DNA of 19,421 nucleotides from Methylocystaceae bacterium (GCA_003105285.1 PQAN01000080.1:625-20045), one strand, 5' to 3'. Counted from the first letter of the stretch, positions 6,418 to 14,114 are shown. Made by a program: numbers and translations. Notes: generated by a model not told the origin, from the sequence alone.

Positions 6418-6702
6418 ATGGCGAACGAATTTTCACCGGCGATGCCGGCCTCGGGAGAGGCTTGTCTCCCGCCACGTCTCCGCAAACCGAATCTGAATGG
6501 CGCCGAGCTGTCCGAGTATCTGTCCCTGAAATTCGGATGGAAGGTCGCGCCGGCGACATTGGCGAAGTGGCGTTCCGTCGGCGGCGGGCCGCCCTTCTAT
6601 AAGCCGAGCTGCACGCCGCTCTATCCGACGCAGACCGCCGACGAATGGGCGCTCGCACGGCTCGGCGGGCTGAAGAAATCGACATCGGACAAGGGGGATT
6701 GA
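6418..6702 (+). CDS. AlpA/excisionase-like winged-helix protein
   Basis: A 94-residue protein. After a flexible N-terminus, residues about 27-84 contain LNGAELSEYLSLKFGWKVAP, then ATLAKWRSVGGGPPFYK and PLYPTQTADEWALARLG. This is the HTH_17/AlpA pattern (helix-turn-helix, then a Gly-Gly-Gly-Pro-x-F wing and an L-Y-x-x-x-x-x-x-E-W motif) common in alphaproteobacterial phages and islands. Such proteins act as excisionases or activate the integrase, as AlpA does in P4-type elements. GAGG at 6404-6407 serves as the ribosome-binding site. It lies 48 bp after the previous gene and 3 bp before the next, so it is part of an operon leading into the replication genes. Confidence 0.8.
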   Translation: MANEFSPAMPASGEACLPPRLRKPNLNGAELSEYLSLKFGWKVAPATLAKWRSVGGGPPFYKPSCTPLYPTQTADEWALARLGGLKKSTSDKGD

Positions 6703-6705
6703 TCG

Positions 6706-7023
6706 ATGCTCACACATGAAAACACCGCCGGCTCTGGAGAAGCCGGCGGCGTAGAAATCTCTCAACACGACGAGGTTTTTATGCCCACGAAAGCCACGGA
6801 AATCAAGGAAAAAATCAGCGAGGCGCGAATGAAATATCTCGCGCGTCGGCTGCATGAACTCGGCGAGCGCGCGACCTACGAACTCTTGCGCGAAGTTGTC
6901 GCCGGCCGCGATCCGATCGCGCGTCTCGAGGCGTTCGCACGCATCGATCCGAGCATCCTCGCGGCGCTCGGCGGCGTGGCTCTTCCGCATATGATTCATC
7001 TCGTGGAGGGCGCTGCGCAATGA
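6706..7023 (+). CDS. hypothetical helical protein upstream of primase
   Basis: A 105-residue protein from the ATG at 6706, preceded by AAGGGGG. An internal ATG at 6781 also has a good site (GAGG, 5 bases before) and would give 80 residues. The stretch between the two starts contains a perfect 9-bp hairpin at 6725-6749 and encodes a low-complexity Gly/Ser segment, so the internal start is a real option. The core (YLARRLHELGERATYELLRE, then VVAGRDPIARLEAFARI) is helical and resembles small proteins often found beside primase genes in rhizobial prophages. No catalytic motif is seen. Its stop overlaps the primase start as ATGA at 7020-7023. Confidence 0.75.
   Translation: MLTHENTAGSGEAGGVEISQHDEVFMPTKATEIKEKISEARMKYLARRLHELGERATYELLREVVAGRDPIARLEAFARIDPSILAALGGVALPHMIHLVEGAAQ
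6725..6749 (+). promoter_or_regulatory. perfect 9-bp hairpin in the 5' part of the 6706 gene
   Basis: CCGCCGGCT (6725-6733) and AGCCGGCGG (6741-6749) flank a 7-base loop. No T-run follows, so it is not a standard terminator. It lies between two possible starts (6706 and 6781) and could tune which one is used, or stabilise the downstream transcript. This role is inferred. Confidence 0.45.
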
Positions 7024-9461
7024 CGGAAGCCTCCGACAAATTCATCGAAGAAATCCGCGTCCGCCTCGGCGCCGCTCCGGATGAGATCGGCGCTGGCGCG
7101 ATCCATCGCTTCTCGACATCAAAAACCGGACGCGATGACGCCGGGTGGTATGTGTTTCACGATGGAGACTTCCCGGCCGGCTCGTTCGGAGACTGGCGCC
7201 TCGGCGTGAAATACAAATGGTGCGCTCGCGAAACGAGCGAATTGTCGAACGACGACCGTGCACGCATCGCCGAATTGAAGGAAGAGCGCCGCAAGAAGAT
7301 CGAGGCCGAAGCGGTCAAGGCCGCTGCATCGGCCCGATCGCGCTGGACAAATGCAAAGCCTTGCGGCGAGGATCATCCCTATCTGCGTAAGAAGGGCGTC
7401 CAGGCGAACGGCGCGCGCGAGGCGCACGGCTGCGTTGTGATTCCCGTCTACATCGGCGACGACCTGGTCTCCATCCAGACGATAGACGCGGACGGAGATA
7501 AGCTGTTCGCGAAGGGGACGCGAGTCGAAGGCGGTTACTTCACGATCGGCGACGCGACGCAGGCGCGCGTGATTGTCATCGGAGAGGGATTCGCGACCTG
7601 CGCGACGATCCATGAGAACAGCGGGCTTCCCGCTGTTGTCGCCTTCAATGCCGGAAATCTTCTTCCCGTCGCTAAGCGCGTGAGAGAGAAGCATCCGAAC
7701 GCCACCATCATCATCGCAGCCGACGACGACGCGAAGACGGAGAAGGCGCGCGGCTTCAATCCTGGGATTCGCGCGGCGAAGGAGGCGGCCGGCGCCGTGA
7801 AGGGGCTGGTGCTGGCGCCGTCCTTCGATCGCGCGGCAGATGGTGAGGGGCCGAGCGATTGGAACGACTACGCGTCCCTGCATGGCTTCGATCATGTCGC
7901 GTCGGAATTTCGGCGCGTGTGTGACCAAGCGGAAATCAAGCGCCTCTCGGCGCTCGATGCGATCACATACGATCGCGAGCGCGACAAGGCCGCAGAAACT
8001 CTCGGCGTCCGCGTGTCGACTCTCGACAAGCAGGTAGGCGCATTGCGCGCCGAAGAGTCAGAGAAGAAAGCCGTCGACCTCTGTGTCGATATCGAGCCTT
8101 GCGCCGAGCCTGTGAATGTCGCGCAATTGCTCGACGACATCCGCTCCACGATTCAGCGCTTCATCGTGTGTGAGCCTGAGACCGCGACGGCCGCGACACT
8201 GTGGATCGCCTTCACTTGGATCATCGATAGTGTCCAAGTCGCGCCGCTCGCCGTCATAACGGCGCCTGAGAAGAGGTGCGGCAAGACGCAGTTGCTCGAC
8301 CTCATCGGCAGGCTATCGAGACGCAATCTCTTCGCGTCGAATATTTCGCCGGCAGCGACCTTCCGAGTGATTGAAGCTAGGTCACCTACGCTTCTCATAG
8401 ACGAAGCCGACGCCTTCTTTCGCGAGAATGAAGAGCTGCGCGGCGTCATCAATAGCGGCCACACGCGGACGAGCGCCTACGTCATCCGCACTGTTGGCGA
8501 CGACTTCGAAGTGAAGCAGTTCTCGACCTGGGGCGCGAAAGCCATCGCCGGAATCGGCAAGTTGTCAGATACGATCATGGATCGAGCGGTCGTCCTGCCG
8601 CTGCGCCGCAAAGGGCCGGGTGAAAAGGTGGAGCGCCTGCGTCACGCCGAGCCCGGCTTGTTCGACATGCTTGCCCGTAAGCTCGCCCGGTTCGGCGAGG
8701 ATCATGGGGCGGCGATCGGGCGGGCGAAGCCGGCGCTCCCCGACGCGCTGAACGATCGGGCCCAGGATAACTGGGAGCCATTGCTCGCCGTCGCCGATCT
8801 CGCCGGCGGACGATGGCCGTCCGAGGCGCGGCGCGCGGCGCTGGCGATCTCCGGCGACGGAAAGGACGATCGCTCGGCCGGCGAGGAGGTGCTTGCGGAC
8901 ATCCGCGACATTTTCGACGCGGCTTCGGTCGAGCGGATTGCGCTCGCAGAGCTGCATAAGCGCTTGATCGAAGACGAGACCGCGCCATGGGCGACGTGGA
9001 ATCGCGGGCGCCCGATGACGCCGCGCCAGCTTGGCGCGCGGCTCAAAGAATTCGGCCTCGGCGCAAAGCCGCTCCGCATTGACCATGCCGTTCAGAAGGG
9101 TTTCGAGCGGAAGCAATTCCGCGACGCCTGGGGCCGCTATCTCGATTCCGCCGCCGTGTCTTCGTCGGAGACCCCTGCTTCGCCGGTTACTCGGTTACAA
9201 CCCAGTGAAAACAAAGCATTGGACATAACTTTTGGGGTAACTGACCAAATCGCGTCCGGTTACGCTCCGTCTTCGGTTACCCCACCCCCAACCGGCGAGG
9301 AATGTAACCGTAACCGGCCGGAGAAGTCCGCCGCTCCGCCGGTTATGCCAAAAGTTACGCCTATCTCGCTGAATTTGAACGATTGTAACCCAGTAACCGG
9401 CGAAACGCCCCTCCCTGGGAAAGAAGGCGTCGAGGCGCGCCCGTGGGAGATCGAGATATGA
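7020..9461 (+). CDS. Toprim primase / DUF3631 helicase fusion (replication protein)
   Basis: An 813-residue protein that would prime and unwind DNA for element replication. Residues about 105-180 (CGEDHPYLRKKGVQANGARE, then VIPVYIGDDLVSIQTIDADG) match the DUF7146-like lead-in. The Toprim domain spans about 183-300 with the catalytic Glu at E189 (VIGEGFATC) and the Asp cluster at D235-D237 (IIAADDDAKT). An AAA-like DUF3631 domain covers about 365-700, with Walker A at 415-423 (APEKRCGKT) and Walker B at 457-464 (TLLIDEAD). The last 100 residues (about 710-813) are low in complexity and rich in Pro, Thr, Ser and Asn. The DNA there carries a GGTTAC/GTAACC repeat cluster, listed separately. The start overlaps the previous stop and the stop overlaps the next start (ATGA), placing it mid-operon. 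Primase-helicase fusions next to excisionase genes are typical of phage satellites. Confidence 0.93.
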   Translation: MTEASDKFIEEIRVRLGAAPDEIGAGAIHRFSTSKTGRDDAGWYVFHDGDFPAGSFGDWRLGVKYKWCARETSELSNDDRARIAELKEERRKKIEAEAVKAAASARSRWTNAKPCGEDHPYLRKKGVQANGAREAHGCVVIPVYIGDDLVSIQTIDADGDKLFAKGTRVEGGYFTIGDATQARVIVIGEGFATCATIHENSGLPAVVAFNAGNLLPVAKRVREKHPNATIIIAADDDAKTEKARGFNPGIRAAKEAAGAVKGLVLAPSFDRAADGEGPSDWNDYASLHGFDHVASEFRRVCDQAEIKRLSALDAITYDRERDKAAETLGVRVSTLDKQVGALRAEESEKKAVDLCVDIEPCAEPVNVAQLLDDIRSTIQRFIVCEPETATAATLWIAFTWIIDSVQVAPLAVITAPEKRCGKTQLLDLIGRLSRRNLFASNISPAATFRVIEARSPTLLIDEADAFFRENEELRGVINSGHTRTSAYVIRTVGDDFEVKQFSTWGAKAIAGIGKLSDTIMDRAVVLPLRRKGPGEKVERLRHAEPGLFDMLARKLARFGEDHGAAIGRAKPALPDALNDRAQDNWEPLLAVADLAGGRWPSEARRAALAISGDGKDDRSAGEEVLADIRDIFDAASVERIALAELHKRLIEDETAPWATWNRGRPMTPRQLGARLKEFGLGAKPLRIDHAVQKGFERKQFRDAWGRYLDSAAVSSSETPASPVTRLQPSENKALDITFGVTDQIASGYAPSSVTPPPTGEECNRNRPEKSAAPPVMPKVTPISLNLNDCNPVTGETPLPGKEGVEARPWEIEI
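9181..9402. repeat. iteron-like GGTTAC/GTAACC cluster, candidate replication origin
   Basis: Eight exact copies lie within 222 bp. GGTTAC occurs at 9185, 9193, 9258 and 9275 on the plus strand, followed by GTAACC at 9304, 9310, 9385 and 9393. That is four in one orientation, then four in the other. One-mismatch copies (AGTTAC at 9353, GGTTAT at 9341) are also present. The outermost pairs form a 20-bp inverted repeat with one mismatch (9181-9200 against 9383-9402). The hexamers fall in different codon frames (V-T, G-Y, C-N), which argues for a DNA-level role. The location inside the 3' end of the replication gene suits an origin bound by that protein. Confidence 0.55.
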
Positions 9462-9811
9462 GCGCCGCCCGCAAGCTCATTGAGGCCGTCGCCGAGCGAG
9501 GCGGTCGGCTCTACGTTGCCGAGACCGGAAAGGTGAAGGTCGAAGCGTCCGCGCCGCTCCCGGCCGATTTGGTGGAGACCCTTCGCGCCCATCGTGACGA
9601 GTTGGCCCGCGAACTGGCGCCGCCAGCGCCGACATTCGACCTCGAACGCCTCCAACGCGAGGCTGATCGGAAGAACATCGAGGCCACCGGCAAGGGCTCA
9701 ACCGATCGCTGGTGCTCCTGCGGCCGCCTGGCAACCTTCGCGTATCCGAGCGCGCGCGGCCGAAATGTGTGGCGCTGCATCGAATGCACTCCGACGGAAG
9801 GAAAGGCATAA
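9458..9811 (+). CDS. small protein with TubC-docking-like N-terminus and C-terminal zinc ribbon
   Basis: A 117-residue protein whose ATG overlaps the primase stop (ATGA, 9458-9461), with GGGAG 9 bases upstream. The N-terminal half (KLIEAVAERGGRLYVAETGK, then LVETLRAHRDELARELA) resembles the short TubC-type docking fold often found in phage proteins next to primases. The C-terminal part has CSCGRLATFAYPS and WRCIEC, four cysteines arranged as a zinc ribbon. Placed between the helicase-primase and the SSB, it may be a replication accessory or an adaptor binding one of them. That function is inferred from position. Confidence 0.75.
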   Translation: MSAARKLIEAVAERGGRLYVAETGKVKVEASAPLPADLVETLRAHRDELARELAPPAPTFDLERLQREADRKNIEATGKGSTDRWCSCGRLATFAYPSARGRNVWRCIECTPTEGKA

Positions 9812-9813
9812 GC

Positions 9814-10224
9814 ATGGCTGCTCACGTTCTCATTTCCGGCGTGTTGTTCCGCGCGCCCGAGCAAAAGATCAGCAAGGCCGGCAAGCCGTTCATCGTGGCG
9901 ACGATCCGAGCGAAGGATGGCGAGGCGTCGCAATGGTGGAAGCTGCTTTGTTTCTCCGAATCCGCCGGCGCCGAGCTGATGCGCCTCGCCGATGGCGACG
10001 CTGTGTCCGTCCAGGGCGCGTTGAAGGTCGAGACTTATGAGCGAGACGGCGCCATGAAGCTATCCCTCACCTGCATTGCGGATAGCGTGCTGGCCCTGCG
10101 CCCGGCGCCGAAGCAGCGTGCGAAGAAAGACGCGGCCGCTCCGACAACCACGCGCAACCGCTCACGCCTCGACCGCCATGCAGGCGACGGAGAGGACTAT
10201 TTCGGCGACGCCGTGCCGTTCTGA
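9814..10224 (+). CDS. SSB-like single-stranded DNA-binding protein (OB fold)
   Basis: A 136-residue protein. Residues 1-100 form an OB fold of the SSB type: HVLISGVLFRAPEQKISKAG, then FIVATIRAKDG, WWKLLCFSESAGAEL and VSVQGALKVETYERDGAM. A basic linker (about 103-122) is followed by an acidic, hydrophobic-ended tip (DGEDYFGDAVPF). The tip is comparable to the SSB C-terminal peptide that recruits replication partners. The ATG at 9814 follows GGAAAGG and lies 2 bases after the previous stop. It would coat single strands made by the DUF3631 helicase. It is shorter than host SSBs, as is common for element-borne copies. Confidence 0.85.
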   Translation: MAAHVLISGVLFRAPEQKISKAGKPFIVATIRAKDGEASQWWKLLCFSESAGAELMRLADGDAVSVQGALKVETYERDGAMKLSLTCIADSVLALRPAPKQRAKKDAAAPTTTRNRSRLDRHAGDGEDYFGDAVPF

Positions 10225-10236
10225 GAAAGAGAAATC

Positions 10237-10548
10237 ATGACGCAGAAAAATGAATGCGAGGCCCTTGTGGCGTGGTGCCAGGACGCGGCGCGCGCGACGG
10301 CTCGGACCTATTTCATCGCCGCCAGCGAGATTGCTTCTGACGCTCCAAGCGAGCATTGGGAAAACTTGTGGACAGAAGCGATGAATTCTTTGAAGCGCAC
10401 TTCCGCAGCGCCGATGGCAGGCGCGGCGGGCACCGTTGTCGACGACATAAAGGAGATGCTGTTTTCGATCGAACTCGACGCCTTTAAAGCCGAGTTAGAC
10501 AGGCTCAACGCGGCTGGCGCGGCAAGGGCGGTGAGGCAGGCACAATAA
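10237..10548 (+). CDS. hypothetical protein ending the replication operon
   Basis: A 103-residue protein starting MTQKNECEALVAWCQDAARA, with AAAGAGAAA upstream. It appears helical throughout and ends in an Ala/Arg-rich tail. There is no domain, membrane segment or cysteine pattern that I recognise. It lies 12 bp after the SSB-like gene, so it is almost certainly co-transcribed with the replication genes. A 111-bp promoter-like gap separates it from the head genes. Confidence 0.72.
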   Translation: MTQKNECEALVAWCQDAARATARTYFIAASEIASDAPSEHWENLWTEAMNSLKRTSAAPMAGAAGTVVDDIKEMLFSIELDAFKAELDRLNAAGAARAVRQAQ

Positions 10549-10659
10549 TCATTCGGAACGCCGCATAAGTAAGCTCGCGAATATTCCTGAATATTCCAGA
10601 AAAACTAAATACGTCAGCACTATTGACCAACCCATCGCGCGCGCGGCGAACTGGTCGCG
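10549..10659 (+). promoter_or_regulatory. late-operon promoter region with tandem GAATATTCC boxes
   Basis: An AT-rich gap before the structural genes. GAATATTCC occurs twice in tandem (10579-10587 and 10589-10597), 10 bp apart, followed by an A-rich stretch up to about 10611. The same 9-mer occurs once more in the window, inverted, at 2325-2333 beside attL. The spacing suits cooperative binding by a dimeric activator or repressor. I cannot assign clear -35 and -10 boxes. Confidence 0.45.
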
Positions 10660-11889
10660 ATGCTCGAGAACTTCAAATCATTCGTTCGCAAAGCCCTCGC
10701 CGTCCCGCTGTCCAGCCCGGCGGCGATGGACATTTTCGGCGTTCCTGCGTCTGGTAGCGGCGTTCATGTCGACGCGCTGACGGCGTTGCGAGTGCCTGCC
10801 GTTGGGGCGGGCGTGAAGTTGATCTCCGAGAGCATCGCGACGCTGGACTGTCACCTCTATCGCGAGACGCCCACCGGCCGGGAGAAGATCGATCCTCGCG
10901 ACCATGCCGCCGCGCGCGTGCTCGAGCGGCCCGTCCCCTGGCTCGGCGAAACGGAGTGGAAGCGCCAGCTTGTCGCCGATGCGATCCTGTGGGGCGATGG
11001 GCTCGCGCTCGTCAATCGCGTGCGGGGCGAGCCGCGCGAGCTTCCGCGCATCGATCCGCGTTCGTGCAACATCATCGTGGACCAGGTGACGGGCGAGCCG
11101 TCCTATGGCGTCGCCCTGCAACAGGGCGGAACGCAGACGTTCAGCTATCGCGATGTTGTTCATTTGCGAGGCCCGACGCTTGACGGCGTGAAGGGGCTCG
11201 GCGCCGTCGCGCTCGGAGCCGAGGCGATCGGGCTGGCGCTGATCCTCGAACGTCATGCGAGCGGGCTGTTCTCTCGTGGCGCTCGTCCCGCTGGCGTGCT
11301 CGAGATTGCCGGCAAGCTCACGACCGAAACGATGGCGCGGTTGCGTGCGAGCTTCTCGGCGATCTACTCGGGCGCCGACAACGCCGGCCGCACGGCGATC
11401 CTCGAGGCGGGCACGAAATTCGTTCCGTTGCAACTGTCCAGCGTCGACGCGCAATTCCTCGAGCTGCGGAAGTTCCAGACGCTCGAAATCGCGCGGCTGC
11501 TCAACATTCCCGCCGTGATGTTGAACGACCTCGAACATGCCACGTTGAACAACAGCGCGGCGCTCGCGCAACAATTTCTCGACCGCACCATCGCGCCGAT
11601 TCTCGAACTGTTCGAGGATGCGCTGGAGCGCGTGCTGCTCACGGACGATGAGCGCGACACCTACTGCATCGAGTTCGACACTTCGAATTTCGTCCGCGCG
11701 GACATCGAGAAGCGTTTCGCAGCGTTGAAGACGGGCATCGAGTCGGGCGTTCTCACGTTGAACGAAGCGCGCGACCGCGAGGGCCTGCCGCCTGTGGAAG
11801 GCGGAGACAAGCCGATGCGTTCTGTCCAGGTGTTGCCGCTCGACGCGGCGACGACTCCGCAGCAACAGACGCAGGAGCCGACGCTATGA
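10660..11889 (+). CDS. HK97-type phage portal protein
   Basis: A 409-residue protein that would form the dodecameric DNA gate at one capsid vertex and dock the terminase. Family signatures include LTALRVPAVGAGVKLISESI (the N-terminal 'A-V-x-A-x-x-x-I-S-x-x-I-A' helix), WKRQLVADAILWGDGLALVN, RDVVHLRGPTLDGVKGLGAV, FLELRKFQTLEIARLLNIPA and NNSAALAQQFLDRTIAPI. The length is normal for HK97 portals and the frame is intact. The ATG at 10660 has only a weak ribosome-binding site. It starts the structural operon, and its stop overlaps the capsid gene start (ATGA, 11886-11889). Its position at the front of the module, before the terminases, differs from the HNH-TerS-TerL-portal order of HK97-like phages. 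Confidence 0.94.
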   Translation: MLENFKSFVRKALAVPLSSPAAMDIFGVPASGSGVHVDALTALRVPAVGAGVKLISESIATLDCHLYRETPTGREKIDPRDHAAARVLERPVPWLGETEWKRQLVADAILWGDGLALVNRVRGEPRELPRIDPRSCNIIVDQVTGEPSYGVALQQGGTQTFSYRDVVHLRGPTLDGVKGLGAVALGAEAIGLALILERHASGLFSRGARPAGVLEIAGKLTTETMARLRASFSAIYSGADNAGRTAILEAGTKFVPLQLSSVDAQFLELRKFQTLEIARLLNIPAVMLNDLEHATLNNSAALAQQFLDRTIAPILELFEDALERVLLTDDERDTYCIEFDTSNFVRADIEKRFAALKTGIESGVLTLNEARDREGLPPVEGGDKPMRSVQVLPLDAATTPQQQTQEPTL

Positions 11890-13487
11890 CACTCGAAACG
11901 AAAGACATCGCGCTCGAACTGAAATTCGCGTCCGACACGCGATCGGCCGGCGCTTTCGAAGGTGTCGCGGCTGCATACGGCAATATCGATCATGCCGGCG
12001 ACATCATCGCGCCCGGCGCATTCGCGGCGTCTCTCGCCGAGCATAAGGCTGCTGGCACATGGCCGGCGCTTCTCTGGCAGCACGACGTGACCGAGCCGAT
12101 CGGCGTCATCGATGCTCTGCATGAGGCGCCCGAAGGACTGCGCATGAAGGGCCGTCTCGACCTGAACGTCAGGCGTGGCGCCGAAGCGCATTCGCTCGCG
12201 AAGAGCGGAGCGATGAAGGGACTCAGCATCGGCTACCGCGCCATCGAAGCGACACGCGATGCGCGCGGCGTGAGAACGATCAAGCGGGCTTATCTCGGCG
12301 AGATTTCTTTCGTCACGATCGCCGCGAACGACAAGGCGCAAGTGACGAGCATCAAATCGAAAGGCAATGCGATGGAACAGGAAGACAATATCGAGACCGG
12401 CGAAGTCGCCGAACTGAAAACAAAGCTCGAAGAACTCGAGACGAAGACGGCGCGACTCGACGATATCGAACGCGAGTTGAAGGCGTCGCAGAAGCGCGCC
12501 GACGACCTGGAACTGAAACTGAATCGCCCCGGCGCCGTCGCGACGAAGGAGACGAAGAGCGACATGCAGACGAAGGCGTTCGTCACGTTCCTCCGCAAGG
12601 GCAAGGAGGCGCTCGAGCCGAACGAGGTCAAGTCTCTCACGGTCTCGCCCGACACGGCCGGCGGCTATCTCGCGCCGCCCGAGTTTAGCCGCGAGGTGGA
12701 CAAGAACGTCGTGCAGTTCTCGCCGATCAGGCAGGCCGCGCGCGTCGGCGCCACGGCGAGCGGTTCCGTCATCATTCCGCGCCGCACTGGCGCTCCTACG
12801 GCGTCCTGGGTTGGCGAGACCGAAGCGCGAACCGCGACGCAGGCGGCTTACGGACAGATCGAGATTCCGATCAGCGAGGCGGCTTGCTATGTGGACGTGA
12901 GCAATCAGCTTCTCGAGGACGCGGCCGTCGACGTTGCGGCGGAAGTGGCCTTCGACCTCGCCGAGGAGTTCGGGCGCATCGAGGGCGCCGCCTTCGTCAA
13001 TGGCGACGGCGTCAAGAAGCCGCTCGGTCTGTTGCAGGATGCGAACGTCGACTTCGTCAATTCCGGCGACGCGGCGACGATCACGGCGGATTCGCTGGTC
13101 GACCTGCTCTATTCGCTTGCGCCGTTCTATCGCCAGCGCGGCGCGTGGCTGGCGAACGGTTCGACGATCGCGACGATCCGCAAGCTGAAGGACGGAAACG
13201 GTCGTTACCTCTGGCAGGACGCGCTCTCTGCCGGCGCGCCAGAGACGATCCTCGGCCGTCCGGTCATCGAGGCGGTCGACTTGCCGGACATCGCGGCGGG
13301 AGCTTTCCCAATCGTCTTCGGCGACTTCAGCACGGGCTACCGTATCTATGACCGCGTGACGCTGTCGCTGTTGCGCGACCCCTACAGCGTCGCGACTTCG
13401 GGCCTGACGCGCTTCCATGCCCGCCGTCGTGTCGGCGGCGCCGTCGTGCGGGCCGAGGCGATCAAGAAGCTGAAGGTGGCGGCGTAA
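11886..13487 (+). CDS. fused HK97 prohead protease and major capsid protein
   Basis: A 533-residue fusion. Residues 1-160 are an S78-type prohead protease: AFEGVAAAYGNIDHAGDIIA, catalytic His at H66 (LLWQHDVTEPIG), catalytic Ser at S113 (MKGLSIGYRA), and GEISFVTIAAND near 138-149. Residues about 164-214 form a charged coiled coil (AELKTKLEELETKTARLDDI) that can act as the scaffold or delta domain. Residues about 225-533 are the HK97-fold capsid protein: TAGGYLAPPEFSREVDK, VGETEARTATQAAYGQIEIP, LLEDAAVDVAAEVAFDLAEE and DPYSVATSGLTRFHARRRVG. Self-cleavage after the coiled coil would be expected to free the capsid subunit. Fused protease-capsid genes are known in other phages but are less common than separate genes. 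No decoration protein is nearby. Confidence 0.95.
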   Translation: MTLETKDIALELKFASDTRSAGAFEGVAAAYGNIDHAGDIIAPGAFAASLAEHKAAGTWPALLWQHDVTEPIGVIDALHEAPEGLRMKGRLDLNVRRGAEAHSLAKSGAMKGLSIGYRAIEATRDARGVRTIKRAYLGEISFVTIAANDKAQVTSIKSKGNAMEQEDNIETGEVAELKTKLEELETKTARLDDIERELKASQKRADDLELKLNRPGAVATKETKSDMQTKAFVTFLRKGKEALEPNEVKSLTVSPDTAGGYLAPPEFSREVDKNVVQFSPIRQAARVGATASGSVIIPRRTGAPTASWVGETEARTATQAAYGQIEIPISEAACYVDVSNQLLEDAAVDVAAEVAFDLAEEFGRIEGAAFVNGDGVKKPLGLLQDANVDFVNSGDAATITADSLVDLLYSLAPFYRQRGAWLANGSTIATIRKLKDGNGRYLWQDALSAGAPETILGRPVIEAVDLPDIAAGAFPIVFGDFSTGYRIYDRVTLSLLRDPYSVATSGLTRFHARRRVGGAVVRAEAIKKLKVAA

Positions 13488-13502
13488 CGCCAGCAATGGC
13501 GA

Positions 13503-13538
13503 GCGGCTCGCGAGCGCGGATGGACCGACGCGAGCCGC
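13503..13538 (+). terminator. GC-rich hairpin after the capsid gene, possible weak terminator
   Basis: GCGGCTCGC (13503-13511) pairs with GCGAGCCGC (13530-13538) around an 18-base loop, followed shortly by TTTT at 13542-13545. It lies 15 bases after the capsid stop in a 186-bp gap. The short T-run suggests partial termination, which would set a high capsid-to-terminase ratio, or transcript stabilisation. The rest of the gap, up to the HNH start, holds nothing I can identify. Confidence 0.5.
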
Positions 13539-13673
13539 ACCTTTTCGGGGGCAATCCTGACGGCGACGCGGCCAGCCGAACAACGACAAGCGCGATGCGG
13601 GCCTCCGGCCTCTTTGGGTTTCATTCCGTCCAATCGCGCAAGGCCGCACTTCAATCAATCATTGGTGGATCGA

Positions 13674-14036
13674 ATGCCCTACGCCGCGCCTCGCCACTGT
13701 CCGCATCATCATCGGCTTTTCACGGGATCGCGCTGCCCCGACTGCGCGAAGGAAGGGAAGCAGCGCGCCGATGCGAACAGGCCGAATGCGAGTGCTCGCG
13801 GCTACAATGGAGACTGGCGCAAGGCGCGCGCCGAATTCCTCGAGGCGCATCCGACATGCTGCAAGTGCGGCTGGCCGGCGACCGTCGTCGATCATGTGAC
13901 GCCGCACAAGGGAGACCAGGCGCTGTTCTGGTCGCGGTCGAATTGGCAGGCTCTCTGTCAGCCATGCCATCGGACGAAGACGGCGAAGAACGACGGCGGC
14001 TTCGGCAATAGACCCCGGGGGGTGGGTCCGAGGTAG
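13674..14036 (+). CDS. HNH endonuclease of the packaging module
   Basis: A 120-residue protein. The N-terminus has a Cys/His zinc knuckle (CPHHHRLFTGSRCPDC). The HNH core is CCKCGWPATVVDHVTPHKGD, then NWQALCQPCHRTKTAKND, with the DH pair, the central N and the final H in place. GGTGGAT precedes the ATG at 13674, and the frame is also open upstream. In cos-type phages such as HK97 an HNH protein next to the terminase stimulates cos cleavage and is essential for packaging. Directly upstream of terS and terL, the same role is likely here. Homing endonucleases look similar, but the position favours packaging. Confidence 0.9.
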   Translation: MPYAAPRHCPHHHRLFTGSRCPDCAKEGKQRADANRPNASARGYNGDWRKARAEFLEAHPTCCKCGWPATVVDHVTPHKGDQALFWSRSNWQALCQPCHRTKTAKNDGGFGNRPRGVGPR

Positions 14037-14114
14037 CGATGGGGCGCCGCGACCGAGTGGGGCGGCTCGCTCTCGACAGACCCGAATTGAGCAAACACAT
14101 AAAGGAACCTTTAT

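Noticed and set aside
9181..9402. CRISPR array or simple repetitive coding (Val-Thr repeats) as explanation of the GGTTAC cluster
   Set aside because: Repeat units are 6 bp with irregular spacing and both orientations, not CRISPR-like; they fall in different codon frames, so repeated peptide coding does not explain them.
11661..13658. A 665-codon open frame on the minus strand opposite the capsid gene (and a similar 395-codon frame opposite the portal)
   Set aside because: Long antisense frames are a by-product of GC-rich codon use; the translations are Arg-rich and lack domains, while the plus strand has clear capsid and portal signatures.
13496..14011. A 171-codon plus-strand frame overlapping the HNH gene from 13496
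   Set aside because: It overlaps the HNH gene in another frame, has no ribosome-binding site, crosses the hairpin at 13503-13538 and shows no domain.
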